NCBI RefSeq assembly: GCF_030463565.1
Contig: NC_134676.1
Location: forward strand, 29,699,228 to 29,763,227
Source of the DNA: Pelecanus crispus
Taxonomy: Eukaryota > Chordata > Aves > Pelecaniformes > Pelecanidae
Reading direction: 5' to 3'
DNA length: 64,000 bases
Under the pieces are notes generated by a model. The model had not been told where the DNA came from. It made no database searches and saw only the letters and a program-made list of their open reading frames with translations. Made by a program: the position numbers and the translations under genes. Of this stretch, positions 23,901 to 36,149 are shown piece after piece. Each line of letters opens with the position of its first letter. Position 1 is the first letter of the stretch.

Positions 23901-26900
23901 ACATCAACACATAGCACAGGCTTATGTACAAGTCAGAACTGAAAACCAGGTCTATTGCTGTTGTTGGGTTCAATTAGATACATGACATTGTCAGCTGCAG
24001 AGACAAAAACCTGCTAAGCTTTCACCAACTGGGAAATCATCAGGAGCGCTTGAATTCAATTTTGATAGGATGAAACACTGTTCTTACAATTAATTAAAAG
24101 TCCAGCTGACTGAACAAGTAGTAGAAATAATGCAAAACTGCAAAGATCTCTGGATTCAAAATGCCTTTGATCAACTAATCTTCAGGACAAGGATACAGTT
24201 GGATGCATCATCTCTTCAAACTTGCTGTTACTTCATTTCCACAGCTAGAGATACCAAGTGGAAAGATATTGTGTTGCTAATGATTTGCCCCACTGTAATC
24301 ACACATGCTAGATATTAAAATGGCAGTACATGTTCTTAATGCTGGCAGTCATGAAACACTCTAAAACTGAATGGAGGGCTGTTTGAGAAAATCATCACTT
24401 CCTGAATTTGTGACAGAAGATATCAGATCTATCAGCTGAAGTCTAAAATAGGAAAACCTCCCCTCCCACCCTTTTTTTTTCCCCTCCTCCAGGACACAAG
24501 CTCCTTTCTCCAAATTCTAGAGTACTTTACTTAGCTGTCCTACACCAAGCATATGAACCTCTCTAATTGCCTAACATGAGAGATTTTTGAAGGCATGGAA
24601 AATAAGATTAACTACTGACTGGGAGGTGAAATTGGAATGCTCCACCCTGGGTAACAAGCCCCACTCATTACTGTAACAGGCTAAATCTATTCCAAGGGGG
24701 TAAGTGGGTATGCAAAGGTAGGAGTCATTCTTGAGGGTCCAGAGTCTTATTTAAATCTCTACTGTCAAATTTCATGCATGTAATTCAGCACATGCTTTTT
24801 GCCAGCTTAAAAATCTTTCAAGCAAGATTAGTGTCAGGTGCATATGAACCCTATTCAACTCCCTATTGAAGGACTTGAATATAGTAAGGTTTCTTTCCTA
24901 GGCTTCCCCAAGACAGAGATAAAACCAAAATGATACATAGCTTTTGAACCTGTTCCTCATTAACAGATCAGAGCTGAGACTCTTGATTTCCAAAAGTCTT
25001 TGACTTTTGATTTTACCTGAGCATATATTATTTAAAAATGAAGTTATGGCTGAAAAAAAGCCATATCCATGGATGAGAATGATATAGGACTGTGAGAAAA
25101 GAGATGCGGTCCCTGAAATTCTAGCATTTACTTTTGTTCAGTTATGTGCTCATCCTTGTCAACTAGAAGACATTAGTGAAATCAAAGAAAGAAAGAGATA
25201 CGAGATTCCTATCTCCACTTACTGCATGTCTAAGAAAGTGGTTCTAGCCCCTGCAAACTTTGGAAGAAAAGTCATAGAATGAGAGACTCCACAGTGCCTG
25301 TTCCTCTAACAATGGCTCAGCTGTGACAGACAGGGCCGTTGTGGGAGGCCTGGTGGTGTAGGCATGTGGTAAACATCTCTCTCTCTCTTCTTTTTCAAAA
25401 AACATTCAGACAGGAAGTCATCTCCTGCTCCGAAAGTAAGGAAGAAGTATTTCGCAGCAAATGCAAAGGAGAGTACACCTCATCATGGGGTAGTGCCAAA
25501 CTTGGGGAAGTTCTTGGCCCTGAAAAGAGTGCATTGCTTCTTTAAAATTAAGTTATTCACAATTATTAAAAAAAACTTAATATACGTAAGTCATGATCTG
25601 GTTTTAAGCTAACTTTGAAAAATCTGCACAATGATGGACCAAAATCCATCATCAGTTCTCTAACTGTAGTCAATACATACTTTAATAAACCAACCAATTT
25701 TAATGCAAAATACGTATAAATCACTTATATATCCCCCATAAAGCAGTTCAGCAGTTTAAATGCTTTTTTGTACAACACCATCTTAACAATCATAAATAAT
25801 AATTATGCAGTAGAAACACCTTTGGAATATTTTACATCAAAATGTAAAAATTAGGAATCTCATTAAATAAGAAACAGAACATGTAAAGGTACTGAGGCCC
25901 TTTTGCTAGTAGAAAGAAGTAACAAACACAAAATGGTGTATTTATTTGCAAGTATGTTTTGATGCATAAATGAGATGAGAATGATCTACTGAGAAAAAGA
26001 AAAGCTACAAATGTAAAGCAAAGTTGAAACCAAATACACAAAATTAAACTTTTTGGCCTTCTGATTTAAATTATTAAAATTAGTTATTTTACACTGTTTA
26101 AATCAGACCACTGTCTTCTCACAGTATGCACCAGCACCAACTGTAAAGAAATGAGTAAAAAGGATGTTGCAAAAAACTGAAGAGTCTCCTCCAGTCAAAA
26201 CTCATCAGGCATTATTAAGAATTCAGTATGGGGGTCAAGGCAAGAATGATATTGCGAGCACTAAGAACTGATTAGTTAGGATTAGGTTTTATTTTTACTT
26301 CTCGGCAAAATATCTTGCATCAAGGATGCACAGAATTCAGAATCACACACCTACTTTCCTCCCCGCTTTTTTCTGAATACTCTATATATATTAAAACATT
26401 CACACACAGAACATGCATTAAGACATGCAACTGTCAATGACACCATCAGATCTGTCATTGGTGGCAACGCTGGTGCTTTGGTGACACTTGCAATACTGAC
26501 AGCAATACTGTACGCTAAACCATCACCACTGGTCATCGTAACAGAAAGTGAGTGTATTGTTCCCTAGATAGCTGCTGAATTTCCTGACTGCAGTAAGTGG
26601 CTTATCTAAGGTCCTTACAATGCTGTTCCCCCAAGAAAGTGACAGTATTTGGGTTTGTATTAGTTCCTGTGTGACTGCAGCGAGCTGGTATCTGTCCTGC
26701 ATAGGGACTAATGGGAGCCATGTATGAATTGGTAGGGACACAAATGGAAGAAGACTTAAAAAGCTTCAGACAGAAACTGCAATTCAATCTTTTATCCCAT
26801 GAGCCTGACTACAGTTTTTTGGCCTTCTCTAATCTCTGATGTCAGATAAATATTCAGAAATTACATCCTCCTGGAAAAGAGTGAGCAAGTAATTACTGAT

Positions 26901-29900
26901 CTGGAATGGAGCTCCTTCCAAAAGAGACAAAGCTGTGCATGTGATCATCAGTGAGGGGAATCAACTGCTCTGATCATACACACAAACAAAAAGAATGATG
27001 CCCTTACCACCTTCAATCAAAGAAGCAAAACTCTTAAGGTAAATAAGCAAATAGGACTTATTTGATCTTACTGAGACCACTAAGGAATGACTGCAGACAT
27101 TCATTGTCTTTCAGGCCTCTGATGAAGACAACGGTAAAAAAGAATGAAGGGTAAAGGTAGAAGTACAGACAACATCCTGCCACCCCCAAATTGTTCCTCC
27201 ATATACAGTGGAATTTGCGGACACATTAAAAACAATGTTTTTGTCTCCTCTGAATATCAGTATTTTTAGATGGCAAATAATAATATGAGTTGAACTTATT
27301 ATTGTTTAATATAAAAACCAGTATGATCCAAGTGCTTCAACATTAACTCAGCAGGAATTACGTGAGACAAATATAAAAGAATAGAGAAATATATTTAGAA
27401 ATCAAGATGGTATTAAAAACTCCTTTAGAAAACTTCCACTTTTCATCTGACCAGAACAATAAAACTCACTGGAGAATCTGGTAAGGAAAACAGCATAATC
27501 TTAGCAGTGAAGACTATTTCAATTAACAGATGCATACTGAATATCTAATATAAATGCACGCTTTAACGGAAGAATGTTTCAACTTTTTCAGCTTAAGCAC
27601 ATTCAGTCATATTCTAAATGCTCTTGGATATGACATCTGAACATGAGATTTAAGAGAAGTCTTGCACTTTCAATTAAACAAGGTATTCAAATTGCTACAG
27701 CTTGAAGCCAACAGGTATCACAGAAGAAAGCCTATATAGTTCTTCTACATAGATCTTCATAGCCCTTTCCAGCAACAGGTGTTAAGAGATCACTCAATAA
27801 TTCCAGGTAGACAGGTGGGCTTACACTGGTTAAAAAAAGGCACAAATACAGGAAGTAATGTATAATGGTATAATTCTTCTGTATTCTCTCATTTTCACCT
27901 TTGTTTTTTGAAAAAGCATTCTCACAACTGTATCTGTAAGACCACCTTTGAAGCTACATTGAACCAGTGTAAAGGAAATTGCAAGCAAGTCTGAATGCAA
28001 GCAATGCACCTAAGCTAAAACTTGTGCACTGAAGTGGCTACGTTACTGTTTCTACACAGACAGAGGTGGTTCTTGTGTAGATGAATGATCAGGCAAAATT
28101 CCTTGGGGAGTTAATGCAGCCTTAGCCAAAAATGATAGATGTTAAAAGTGCTACCGGCCGCCTTGGCAATTATTTTACTTCTTCATAGTTCAAATGCAGC
28201 ATTTCATGCCAAAAGAAGAAACATTAGAAACCAAAAATTAAATTAAATGTACATTATACATTCGGGTTAGAAGAGCCAGATAGACTTAAGGAAAAATGTA
28301 ATTTGATGACGAATTTCATTGTCATTCTTACTTGAGTTGTAAGTTTCCAATATTTTAGGCATTTAAATACTTTAATGTTGGTTTGTGAAGGATATCAGAA
28401 TGGTATTTGAATCAGAGATTAGCTGCTGTGATTAGTTGTTAGTCTAAATAGCTACATTTGTAAAGTAATTCCCTTAAAATGCTACCAATAACACAACCAA
28501 TACAAAACAAGTATTTCAAGGTTTTTCAAGGTTTCGCTTTCTTTTTCCCCTGCCCAAAGGTAAAGGAAATTTATGTAGTGGTTGAAGTGTAATTTAAAAT
28601 AATGCGATTTACCTTAAATGCACAGGTCATTTAAAAACTTTAAGGCCATTTTAATATATTTTTAACAAAAAGCTGTTGCAAATAGCTTCACCAACTCCAC
28701 TAAATAAATTTGCTGGCATTCTACATATCACCTTTGTCTTCAAATAATAATGTAACCACTACATGAAATGTAAAGCTATGAAGAGTTGAAACCACAGTCA
28801 CAGGTTGAACTGTCTATACACAAGAGAATAAATTAATGTCTCAGTCTTATGTGTATGTTCTTATATATTATCCTGATGCAGAATCTGGGCTTTTTTTCCT
28901 GCTAGTGATTTTATGGTCTTCACATTGAGGCTCAATCTACTGACCTGCAGCATGCTTTCTTGTATGCTGCCCTAAACAAAAATAATACAAAAGGCATTAC
29001 AAGATACTTTCTGCTCTTTCTCACATTTTATTTGGAAATTCTCGCTTTGGTACAGTGTTCACAGTCATCTTAGGTCTCTCTCGTAGTTCTCATTCTCCCC
29101 GTATCTGCCTATTGTAGAACACTTATCTTCTGTTTTGTAATTCAGTTGTAAATCATATGCAGAAAAGACCATTGTTCTGTTACATTTGCCTAACGTGTTA
29201 GAGCCTTAATTCATATGTGGAGTTCTTGGGCACTAGTGTAACTCAAATATTAACTATAAAATATTATATTCAATTGCAAAAAGATTTGGGCTATTTTCTG
29301 CATGACATGGCAGCCAATTTCTTCTTTTAGGGTTTTTTTTTTAATTTGTTTTTTTTTTTTTAATTTTTTTTCAAATTGTCAAATACTTGGTTTTGTTATT
29401 GAAGACAATGTACTAGCTTTAAAATGGTGTCTCACACACAATTAAAAAAATACAGTTGTAAAACTTGGTCCTACCATCACAGCATACCAATACCAAAAGT
29501 GCTGGAGTTGCTCAGCATGGATAAGACCAACAAATTTAAATATTTTTTTCAGGATTTCAAAATTGAATTTAAAAGCCTAACTGAAGAAAGCAGACTTCTG
29601 TCCCAGACACACTTATAACTAAATTAGCATAATCTTAAAGGACATCTGTATAATAAACAGTTTTCTCTAAAATACACTTACCAAAGTGTAGACAGGACAG
29701 CTAAACTTCACTCAAGTAAGAAGATACATTTGCTTGCCTTCATTCAGGTCTTCCTAGATGCAAAGCTGAAGTAATTCACCTATACAATAGTGTCACAACA
29801 GTGTCATGAATTTTATTATCTTAAATTACATCATCTTCTGGAGGAACCAAGGATTAAATTGCAATGAAAACATTACACTATACATTACCACTTCGTTGAA

Positions 29901-30558
29901 TTTCCTCTGAACTTGATGTATCTCTTGTAAGCTCCATAGAAGATGCTATAAGGGATGCTGCAGAGCTCAAAAGCACATACTACAGCACTTTTTCTAGAAT
30001 TCCTTCTGACAGAGGTAATGTTTTATCACAGATATCAAATTCTCCTATACTGGATAACTTTTGAAATTAATACCTCACTCCTTATTTAAAACTTTATCAC
30101 CAGATCTGTCAGTTCTAACACTTCCTTATGATTTCTGCTATTACCTCTGATAAAACAATAGCATCAAGAAAACTGGATGAAAAATATAAATGTTACTTTC
30201 TATTCTTGTTCTCCCTACCTGTAGAATTTTACGTCAGAACCAAATATTTCTAAGTATCATGTTTTATTTGTGAAACCAGCAACTCAGATTACCAATAACT
30301 CACAGGCCAACTTTTAAAATTTCTATCATAGTATAAGCCCAACTTGTATTGATCTCAGATAATTCAGGATAGTTATGTGTTTTCAAGGGTATACTCTTTC
30401 TCCAAAGCTTCAAGAAATAAGTGTGGTAAAGAAGTTTTAAATCATCCTTACATCCAATTAAATCTGCATTACTTCTAAACTTAGAAACATCCCAAAATAC
30501 ATTTATCCAAAGCAAGACCTACAAGGAGATCCTCAAAAGGCAGCCTCCACTATCTTAT

Positions 30559-30596
30559 TTTATTTATCTTTTTTTTTTTTTTTTAAGATAAATAAA
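30559..30596. repeat. Inverted repeat around poly-T
   Basis: TTTATTTATCTT and AAGATAAATAAA flank a 14-nt T run. A small, very AT-rich palindrome, most likely low-complexity in origin. Confidence 0.75.
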
Positions 30597-31193
30597 GATA
30601 AAACCTCAGTGGAGCTGAGGTCATCAAAGCCTCACTATGATCCATTAGCCCTGTTACCTAGCATAAAAGAAACAAAGCAAGGGCAGTAATCTCAATATCT
30701 GCTGATTCTCAATCTCACGTGCCAATATAAAATCCATATTCTAGAAAGGAAAAATATTAAAGCATGTGGTTTCATATATTCATTTTTTTTTCTTATCTAA
30801 AAGGAACCTATCTCATCTTTCAAACACATTGTACAACAACTAATTAATTAAAAAAAAAAAAAGGCTGAACTCTGTGGTCGTTACATGCATGATTAACCTC
30901 TTTCTCACAGAATTCCCTTATCAGTATCATCTTTTCCAGCCCACAGTTTAAAAGACTGCAAATGGAAGTAACAAACAAAACAAAGCATACCTTGAAACGT
31001 ACACTGCAAATGAGGAAATCTGTGAATACTGCCAATTGTGCTTTATTTAATTTTTGTTTGCTATTTTGACTCTGTGCAATCACTTGAATCACTGAAATGG
31101 ACAGTGCCTAACCTAAAATACACTTCCTTACAAAACTGAAAAACATATTATTGTAATAAATTGTAAAATATATTACAAATACTCATTATCTCA

Positions 31194-31240
31194 GAGAACC
31201 AATAGGGTTCTCTTCTGGGAGAATAGGGTATTCTCCAGAA
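31194..31240. repeat. Two adjacent small hairpins
   Basis: GAGAACC...GGTTCTC (7-bp stem) is followed at once by TTCTGGGAGAAT...ATTCTCCAGAA (11-bp stem with one bulged G). Both contain AATAGGGT across or near the loop, so the two hairpins look related. No gene context. Confidence 0.6.
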
Positions 31241-32174
31241 GCAAAGGATTGTGTGAAATTAGTGTGTTACCTGGTTTTTAGTGGAGAAACAGAAGAAGAC
31301 TATAGAAAGTCTTCTACAGAGAGGATGAGGATTTGGAAGGGAAGGTGTCTGAAGTAATTTGGTGATGTGACCAAATGACTAACTAGAAATTTACATATGA
31401 AAGGGTAAAAGATCTTAAGATAAGCAGAAATCCGAAGATGCGATACACAAACACACACATACTTGCTCTAGTGTATAGACTTCTGTGTTAGAGAGAATCA
31501 TGAAACAACCATACATTTTTAAATTTTCTGACCCAACCACTTCCTCTCATCAGCTGACCTACTTTAATTCCTTTTCCAAGGGGCTCCAAAATCATCTCTG
31601 CTTCAGACTCCAGTGTTTTCAACCTAGTGCTGACTGGTTTCTCACACACAAGCAAAGAATGTAATTACATGACTCTTGTGTTCTTGCTAATGCAATTGGT
31701 TCCCATTTGTTCAAAAGCTCCATTCAAACCTCATGTTGTTTGTTTTTAACTACTTCTTATGGGCCAGATTCAACAACTAAAGCTTTCACCTCTTATGCCA
31801 GCTCCACTTACTTACATTATACATAATGGAGTGCACTGAAGTCACTCCTGATTTCCAGACACATAGCTCAGGGCTTGCCTGCACAAGAAAGTTAGACCAA
31901 TTTAGCTTAAACTTGCCTATACATCAATTTGGAAAATCCTGGGCAAAACAATTTATTTTAATGTAAGGTTGGCTTATGCTTTTTTTTCCCCCCCTCTGAG
32001 GAATTGACTCAAGCTCAACTGACGTAAAACAGACTAAAATTCTGTTTGGACTTTTGCATTGATTTAGTTTATTCAGTATAAAAAGCAGACCTCTGCTTTT
32101 TTAGTGTCTGATGAGAATTAGACCCTTGCCTCTCCACATTTGTCTGCTACTGACTTTCCTTGTTTCTCTATAAA

Positions 32175-32790
32175 AGAGGTGGCCAAACTGTGCACGCACC
32201 ATTCATGTCTGCTTCCATGATGTTTGATACTGAACTGAGCCACAGCTCCTGCGTCTCACTGCTCTTACATGGGCAGCACAGCAACTGCCTCCTAGGTCCT
32301 GTAAAACCTGTGCAAACACAGTTAGGAACCACTGCAGCCACCACCTGCATTCAACAATAATGAATAGCTCTGCTGCCCCCAGGCAGACCTGCACTTCCGG
32401 TTCAGGGTGCAGGAAGATGACGAAAACATGGTGAAGTAGGAAAAACAGAATTAGGCAGATAGCATGCACACAGGGGAAGCCAAGGTTCCATCCACTTTGT
32501 CTTTCCTGGAAGTGAAGGTTCATGATTTGGGTGTGTGCAGGAGAAAGGACGTGGCTGAAGTCTGAAATTAGAGTAAACATCTGTGGGTGAATGAATGGAT
32601 AGGGAAGGTTAGGAAGTGTGAGCACTGGACTACAATCCTAGCTTGGAAGAGAGGAACATGCAGTAGGAAAACTGGGAGAAGAGCCACAGATGAGGCTCTG
32701 GTTTTGCACGGTTAGAAAAGCACGTGACCTTGGTTGCCAGAAGTTATTGATGACGATCATATACCCACTAACTAGGTTTGGAAACCCCTG
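32175..32790. mobile_element. Possible non-autonomous hAT-like DNA transposon remnant
   Basis: The left end reads AGAGGTGGCCAAACTGTG. The right end, reverse-complemented, reads CAGGGGTTTCCAAACCTAG. Both resemble the CAGGGGT-CCAAAC termini of hAT/Charlie elements and match each other at about 11 of 15 aligned positions. Size (about 0.6 kb) and moderate GC fit a non-autonomous copy. No convincing 8-bp target-site duplication and no transposase are visible, so this is tentative. Confidence 0.3.
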
Positions 32791-33176
32791 GTCTGTGCCA
32801 CTTCACTGTGATTTTCGCAAGGGTGTCCTTTTTGGGTTCTAATGTAGTAACAGTTTTCTTGCATCTTTGTACCTACTCACCTACTATCTATTTTCTCTTC
32901 TCTGCCAAAAACATTTTGTTTTATCTTCCCCTCTGCTTTTATATTTAGCATTTATCTATTATTTAAATTAATGCACTTAATGGCAGGCTCATCATAAGCA
33001 GCACACTTTGAATATTTAAGGGTATCTCACAATGGCTTGTAGAAAATGCTCTACAAAATTAAATTATTAAATAAGAATAATTTAAAAGTAACTTTCTATT
33101 CTATACTCAAGGTTTAAAACCCAAAAGTTTCCTTTAAACACGAATTTGATTTTATGCCTTATTTCAGATGTGACTC

Positions 33177-33201
33177 ACATACACACACACACATATATAT
33201 A
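33177..33201 (+). repeat. (CA)n-(TA)n microsatellite
   Basis: ACATACACACACACAC leading into ATATATATAC. Confidence 0.9.
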
Positions 33202-33409
33202 CAAACTCAAAATCTCAAAAGCATTCAGTACACAGGAAATTAATGGGAATTTTTTTAATTGTGTAAATTTCACTTTGGAGTCTGGTTTGGAAAGGAAAAC
33301 CTTCTAGAGGCTAAAAGTGACATTTGGAAGTTTATTTCATAATATATCATTAAAAGATGCCATATTCCATGGCATCCATGTGTACATGCATAAACAGATT
33401 ATTATGTAC

Positions 33410-33625
33410 ACTGTTTTATCATGTATATGATAGATCACATACATAAACCCAATAACACTGGGTCTATACAAGTATATATCTATCAATGAGAGATTTTAAA
33501 AAATAAAATTTCAGTATGAATTGCATATTATATCTATATGAATATCTTTATATATAATGTATATAAATACATAATAATACATTCATACATGTATATTACA
33601 TATAATATGTATAATAAAATATGAT
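33410..33625. repeat. Very AT-rich low-complexity block
   Basis: Dense TATA/ATGTATAT-type sequence with almost no G or C. It overlaps one copy of the local duplication at 33454-33525. It could act as an easily unwound or matrix-attachment region, but nothing specific supports that. Confidence 0.7.
33454..33525 (+). repeat. Diverged local duplication, copy 1
   Basis: Starts AACACTGGGTCTATACAAG and aligns over about 70 bp to 33993-34063 in the same orientation. Shared blocks are AACACTGGGTCTA, ATC-CTA-CAATGAGA, ATAAAAT-TCAGT and GA-TT-CA. Identity is roughly 75-80 percent by eye. Confidence 0.7.
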
Positions 33626-33992
33626 TTATCTGAAATCTATCAATATCTGTAGAAAACCTACCCAAAGTACCCAAATCAATACTATAAATCAGCGGAAAGA
33701 AGTGGAATTGGTGATCAAAACATACTACTGTTACATATATATAAATGTTCATAGAAACTCGAACGGAATTAACTGTTAAAATTAATTTCTATGGTCAAAA
33801 GTAATCAAAGTTGCAACATAATTAAGGCATGAAAATAATGGAAAATCAGTCCTACCCTTTCAAAAATAAAGCAGAGAAAAAATCCTCCCCCTGTTGCATG
33901 TCACTGGCACAACTTCATTGACAATAATGCATTGATCAGTGTGTACCAATTTCACAACCTGTGGTATAAATTTTTTTTATGGCAGTGACAAC

Positions 33993-34063
33993 AACACTGG
34001 GTCTACAAAAGGAGATCTCTACCAATGAGACATTTCAAAGATAAAATCTCAGTCTTGATTTCA
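33993..34063 (+). repeat. Diverged local duplication, copy 2
   Basis: Partner of 33454-33525, beginning AACACTGGGTCTACAAAAGG. The 539-bp offset and absence of further copies suggest a segmental duplication or two fragments of one unrecognised repeat family. Confidence 0.7.
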
Positions 34064-35647
34064 GCCCCGATCTTCAAACTGCTTCGATGAAGGAGGATTA
34101 TACTTGGCCTTCTGCCACCCTCCTTTGTAGCCATAGCATCTTGGTGTGCCCGAAGCAGGAACAGGAAGGAAATTTGATTGAATTATACTCTACTCCAGCT
34201 CTGCTGGCCTCTTGCACAGCTCTGTGCATACCTATCACCTGATTACAAAGTAGCTCTGTCCCTGTGGTTGCCACCATGAACCTAAAAATCTGTGTTCTCT
34301 TGAACAACCACAAACAAGGACTCCTAAACTGGTTTCTACATAAATATAAAAGAAAAGCATGTCAGATAATCCAATAAAAGCCTACATTCATAGACCCATC
34401 ATTAATGTTGTTTTCACCTTCCTGTCACAAGGCATGCTTAGCTCAATTTAGCACCTGTGCTTACAACTGTATCAATTTCTAAAGTCACTGAAATGTATGT
34501 CACTGCCTATATCCAACAGTAAACATGGTCCTTAGTCAATATTAATTCTAACCAGAGCTTTCCTCCTTTAACACAGATAATAACTGCTTTTTTAACCCTG
34601 GTTTTGCAGGATCATAATTATCCTTGTTTTATTATACTGCTTTGAGTATAAGCTAGCTAGATTTTGAAGAAATGCATTCTAAAATAATTCTGATCGTATA
34701 GAAACTATTCTTCCCAGTTGTAGGCACCTCTCCTCCATCCTCCCACATATAAGTCAAAAATAACTACAGTTCGCACAGCAGATGCAGAATGAGGACTTTT
34801 AGAAACAGACCATGTACTATCATTTTTAAACATAGCTGAGACTCTGGATTAGTAATATGGGCTCAGTTTCCAGTTCTACCAAAGGCTCCTTACGTGATCT
34901 TGGGCATGTGATTAATTTTTCTGTTCAATTTCTCCTGTGTGGAGGGACACAAATCAACTTTTTGTTCAATAAGTGTTCTAAGGATTGAACAATATCTGTG
35001 AAATATTCAAATACCACATCAAGGACTGCTTAAACATGCAAGAAGGCAAGCAAACAAGTTATGGTGCTGCAGTGGCCAGAATACATCGGCGAATAATCTT
35101 CACAGTAGGAGGATCTCTCAGGTCCTGAACAGAAATTCAAGTGAGAGGAATTATTACCTTCACAGCAAGGAGATAAATATCTCACAGACTAATCAAGCCA
35201 TTTATACTAACCCAAAAAGCGTTCTTGCCCTTTGTACAGGCACGCCACAAAAGCTTTACAAGTTCCACTGGCTATTGCGACTGAACACCTAAATTAACAA
35301 CCTCCCTAAACAAACAAACAAAAGTACAAGGCATATACAAGATGTCTCTCCTCTCTAGCATTTAGTAGAGAAAAAAAAAAAAAAAAAATCCCGCCTAGCC
35401 AAATCTGTACAGCAGGGACCCCACACACTCCAAAAAACAAGGCAGGAAATATGGCCACGTTCCTATATCCCGAGGCAACTTTCACTTTCCGGCTCGCTGC
35501 AATGCCAGAGCTTGCGGCCCGGCTGCTGAGACGGCACCAGCCATAGCACCGAGAGGAGCCGGGGGCGGGTGGAGGGGGTGTGTGTGCTCAGGCCTCGGGC
35601 CCTCAGACGCCTGCCGCCCCTCACGCCGCCGCCACCTGTCCCGCCCA

Positions 35648-35668
35648 CCATCCATCCATCCATCCATC
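35648..35668 (+). repeat. (CCAT)n microsatellite
   Basis: Five tandem CCAT units inside the distal CpG island, just downstream of the putative distal exon on the minus strand. Confidence 0.9.
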
Positions 35669-35892
35669 GGCACAAGGCGGCAGAGCCCGCGGCGACGGCG
35701 GGAGGGGAAGAGGCAGCCCACGGCCGGGCCCCCACAGCTCCTCTCCCAACGGCGGCGCGGAGGCCCCTGAAACCGACCGAGGCCGAGGCGGCGGCGGCGG
35801 CTGCCGCCCCGGCCCGGCCCCCCGCTCGCGGGCAGGCCGCTGCTGCCGGTGATGGGACGTCCCAGCCCGCCCCTCGCAGCCCGGACACCTAC

Positions 35893-35901
35893 CCACACCA
35901 T
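35893..35901 (-). CDS. TNPO1: Putative distal alternative first coding exon of TNPO1 (Met-Val-Trp)
   Basis: On the minus strand GGG-ATG-GTG-TGG is followed immediately by GTAGGTGTCC, a plausible donor. Splicing at this GT leaves phase 0 and joins in frame to exon A (Gln-Thr-Lys-Met-Glu-Tyr), giving [11 protein letters not shown]. The recalled human long isoform starts [13 protein letters not shown], so the first three residues and the QTK join agree while Asp-Arg is missing. The 5' UTR would run through 35902-36000, below the CCAAT box at 36034. Only the nine coding bases are listed because the transcription start is unknown. For: strand, phase, Met-Val-Trp, CpG island. Against: a nine-base match is short, and another donor or ATG in this GC-rich DNA could serve an unrelated transcript. 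Confidence 0.5.
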
Positions 35902-36033
35902 CCCAGAGCCCGGCGGCAGGGGAGTGGCGAGGGAGCGGCCCGTCCTCTCCCGCCGCAGCTCCGCGCCCGAGCCCGCTCCGGCCCCTGAAATGGCTGAACA
36001 AAGGGAACCTCGCTCCGCCGCCACCGCCCCTCC

Positions 36034-36066
36034 GATTGGCCGGGGGGCGGCCGGGGGGCGGGGCTC
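36034..36066 (-). promoter_or_regulatory. CCAAT box with upstream GC boxes
   Basis: GATTGG at 36034-36039 is CCAATC on the minus strand. GGGGGGCGG and GGGGCGGGGC blocks at 36041-36066 lie just upstream of it for a minus-strand transcript. The spacing of about 130 bp to the putative Met-Val-Trp start suits a TATA-less NF-Y/Sp1 promoter. Confidence 0.6.
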
Positions 36067-36100
36067 GGCGCGCGGGTGAGGGCGGGGGCGCCACTGGCTG

Positions 36101-36114
36101 GTCACCCTGGCAAC
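36101..36114. promoter_or_regulatory. Perfect RFX X-box
   Basis: GTCACCCTGGCAAC fits the RFX consensus GTNRCC-N2-RGYAAC at every position. It lies between the minus-strand Met-Val-Trp start (35901) and a plus-strand ATG (36150). X-boxes bind RFX factors and are common in promoters of ciliary genes and many housekeeping genes. Confidence 0.6.
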
Positions 36115-36149
36115 GGCGGCCTCGTCTGGGGCCCGTGGCTGCGGGTGTG

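Larger units (their letters stand above)
17878..35892 (-). other. Long AT-rich non-coding region, probable TNPO1 intron 1
   Basis: If the distal first exon at 35.9 kb is real, this 18-kb stretch is the intron joining it to exon A: GTAGGT donor at 35892, TTTTCCAG acceptor at 17878. Beyond the CpG island (ends near 18590) I see no protein family in any frame. It also shows a striking absence of CR1, whereas the flanks on both sides are CR1-rich. It contains AT microsatellites, a diverged local duplication (33454-33525 and 33993-34063), paired small hairpins (31194-31240) and a possible hAT remnant (32175-32790). If the distal exon is not TNPO1, the part right of about 18600 is intergenic. Confidence 0.5.
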
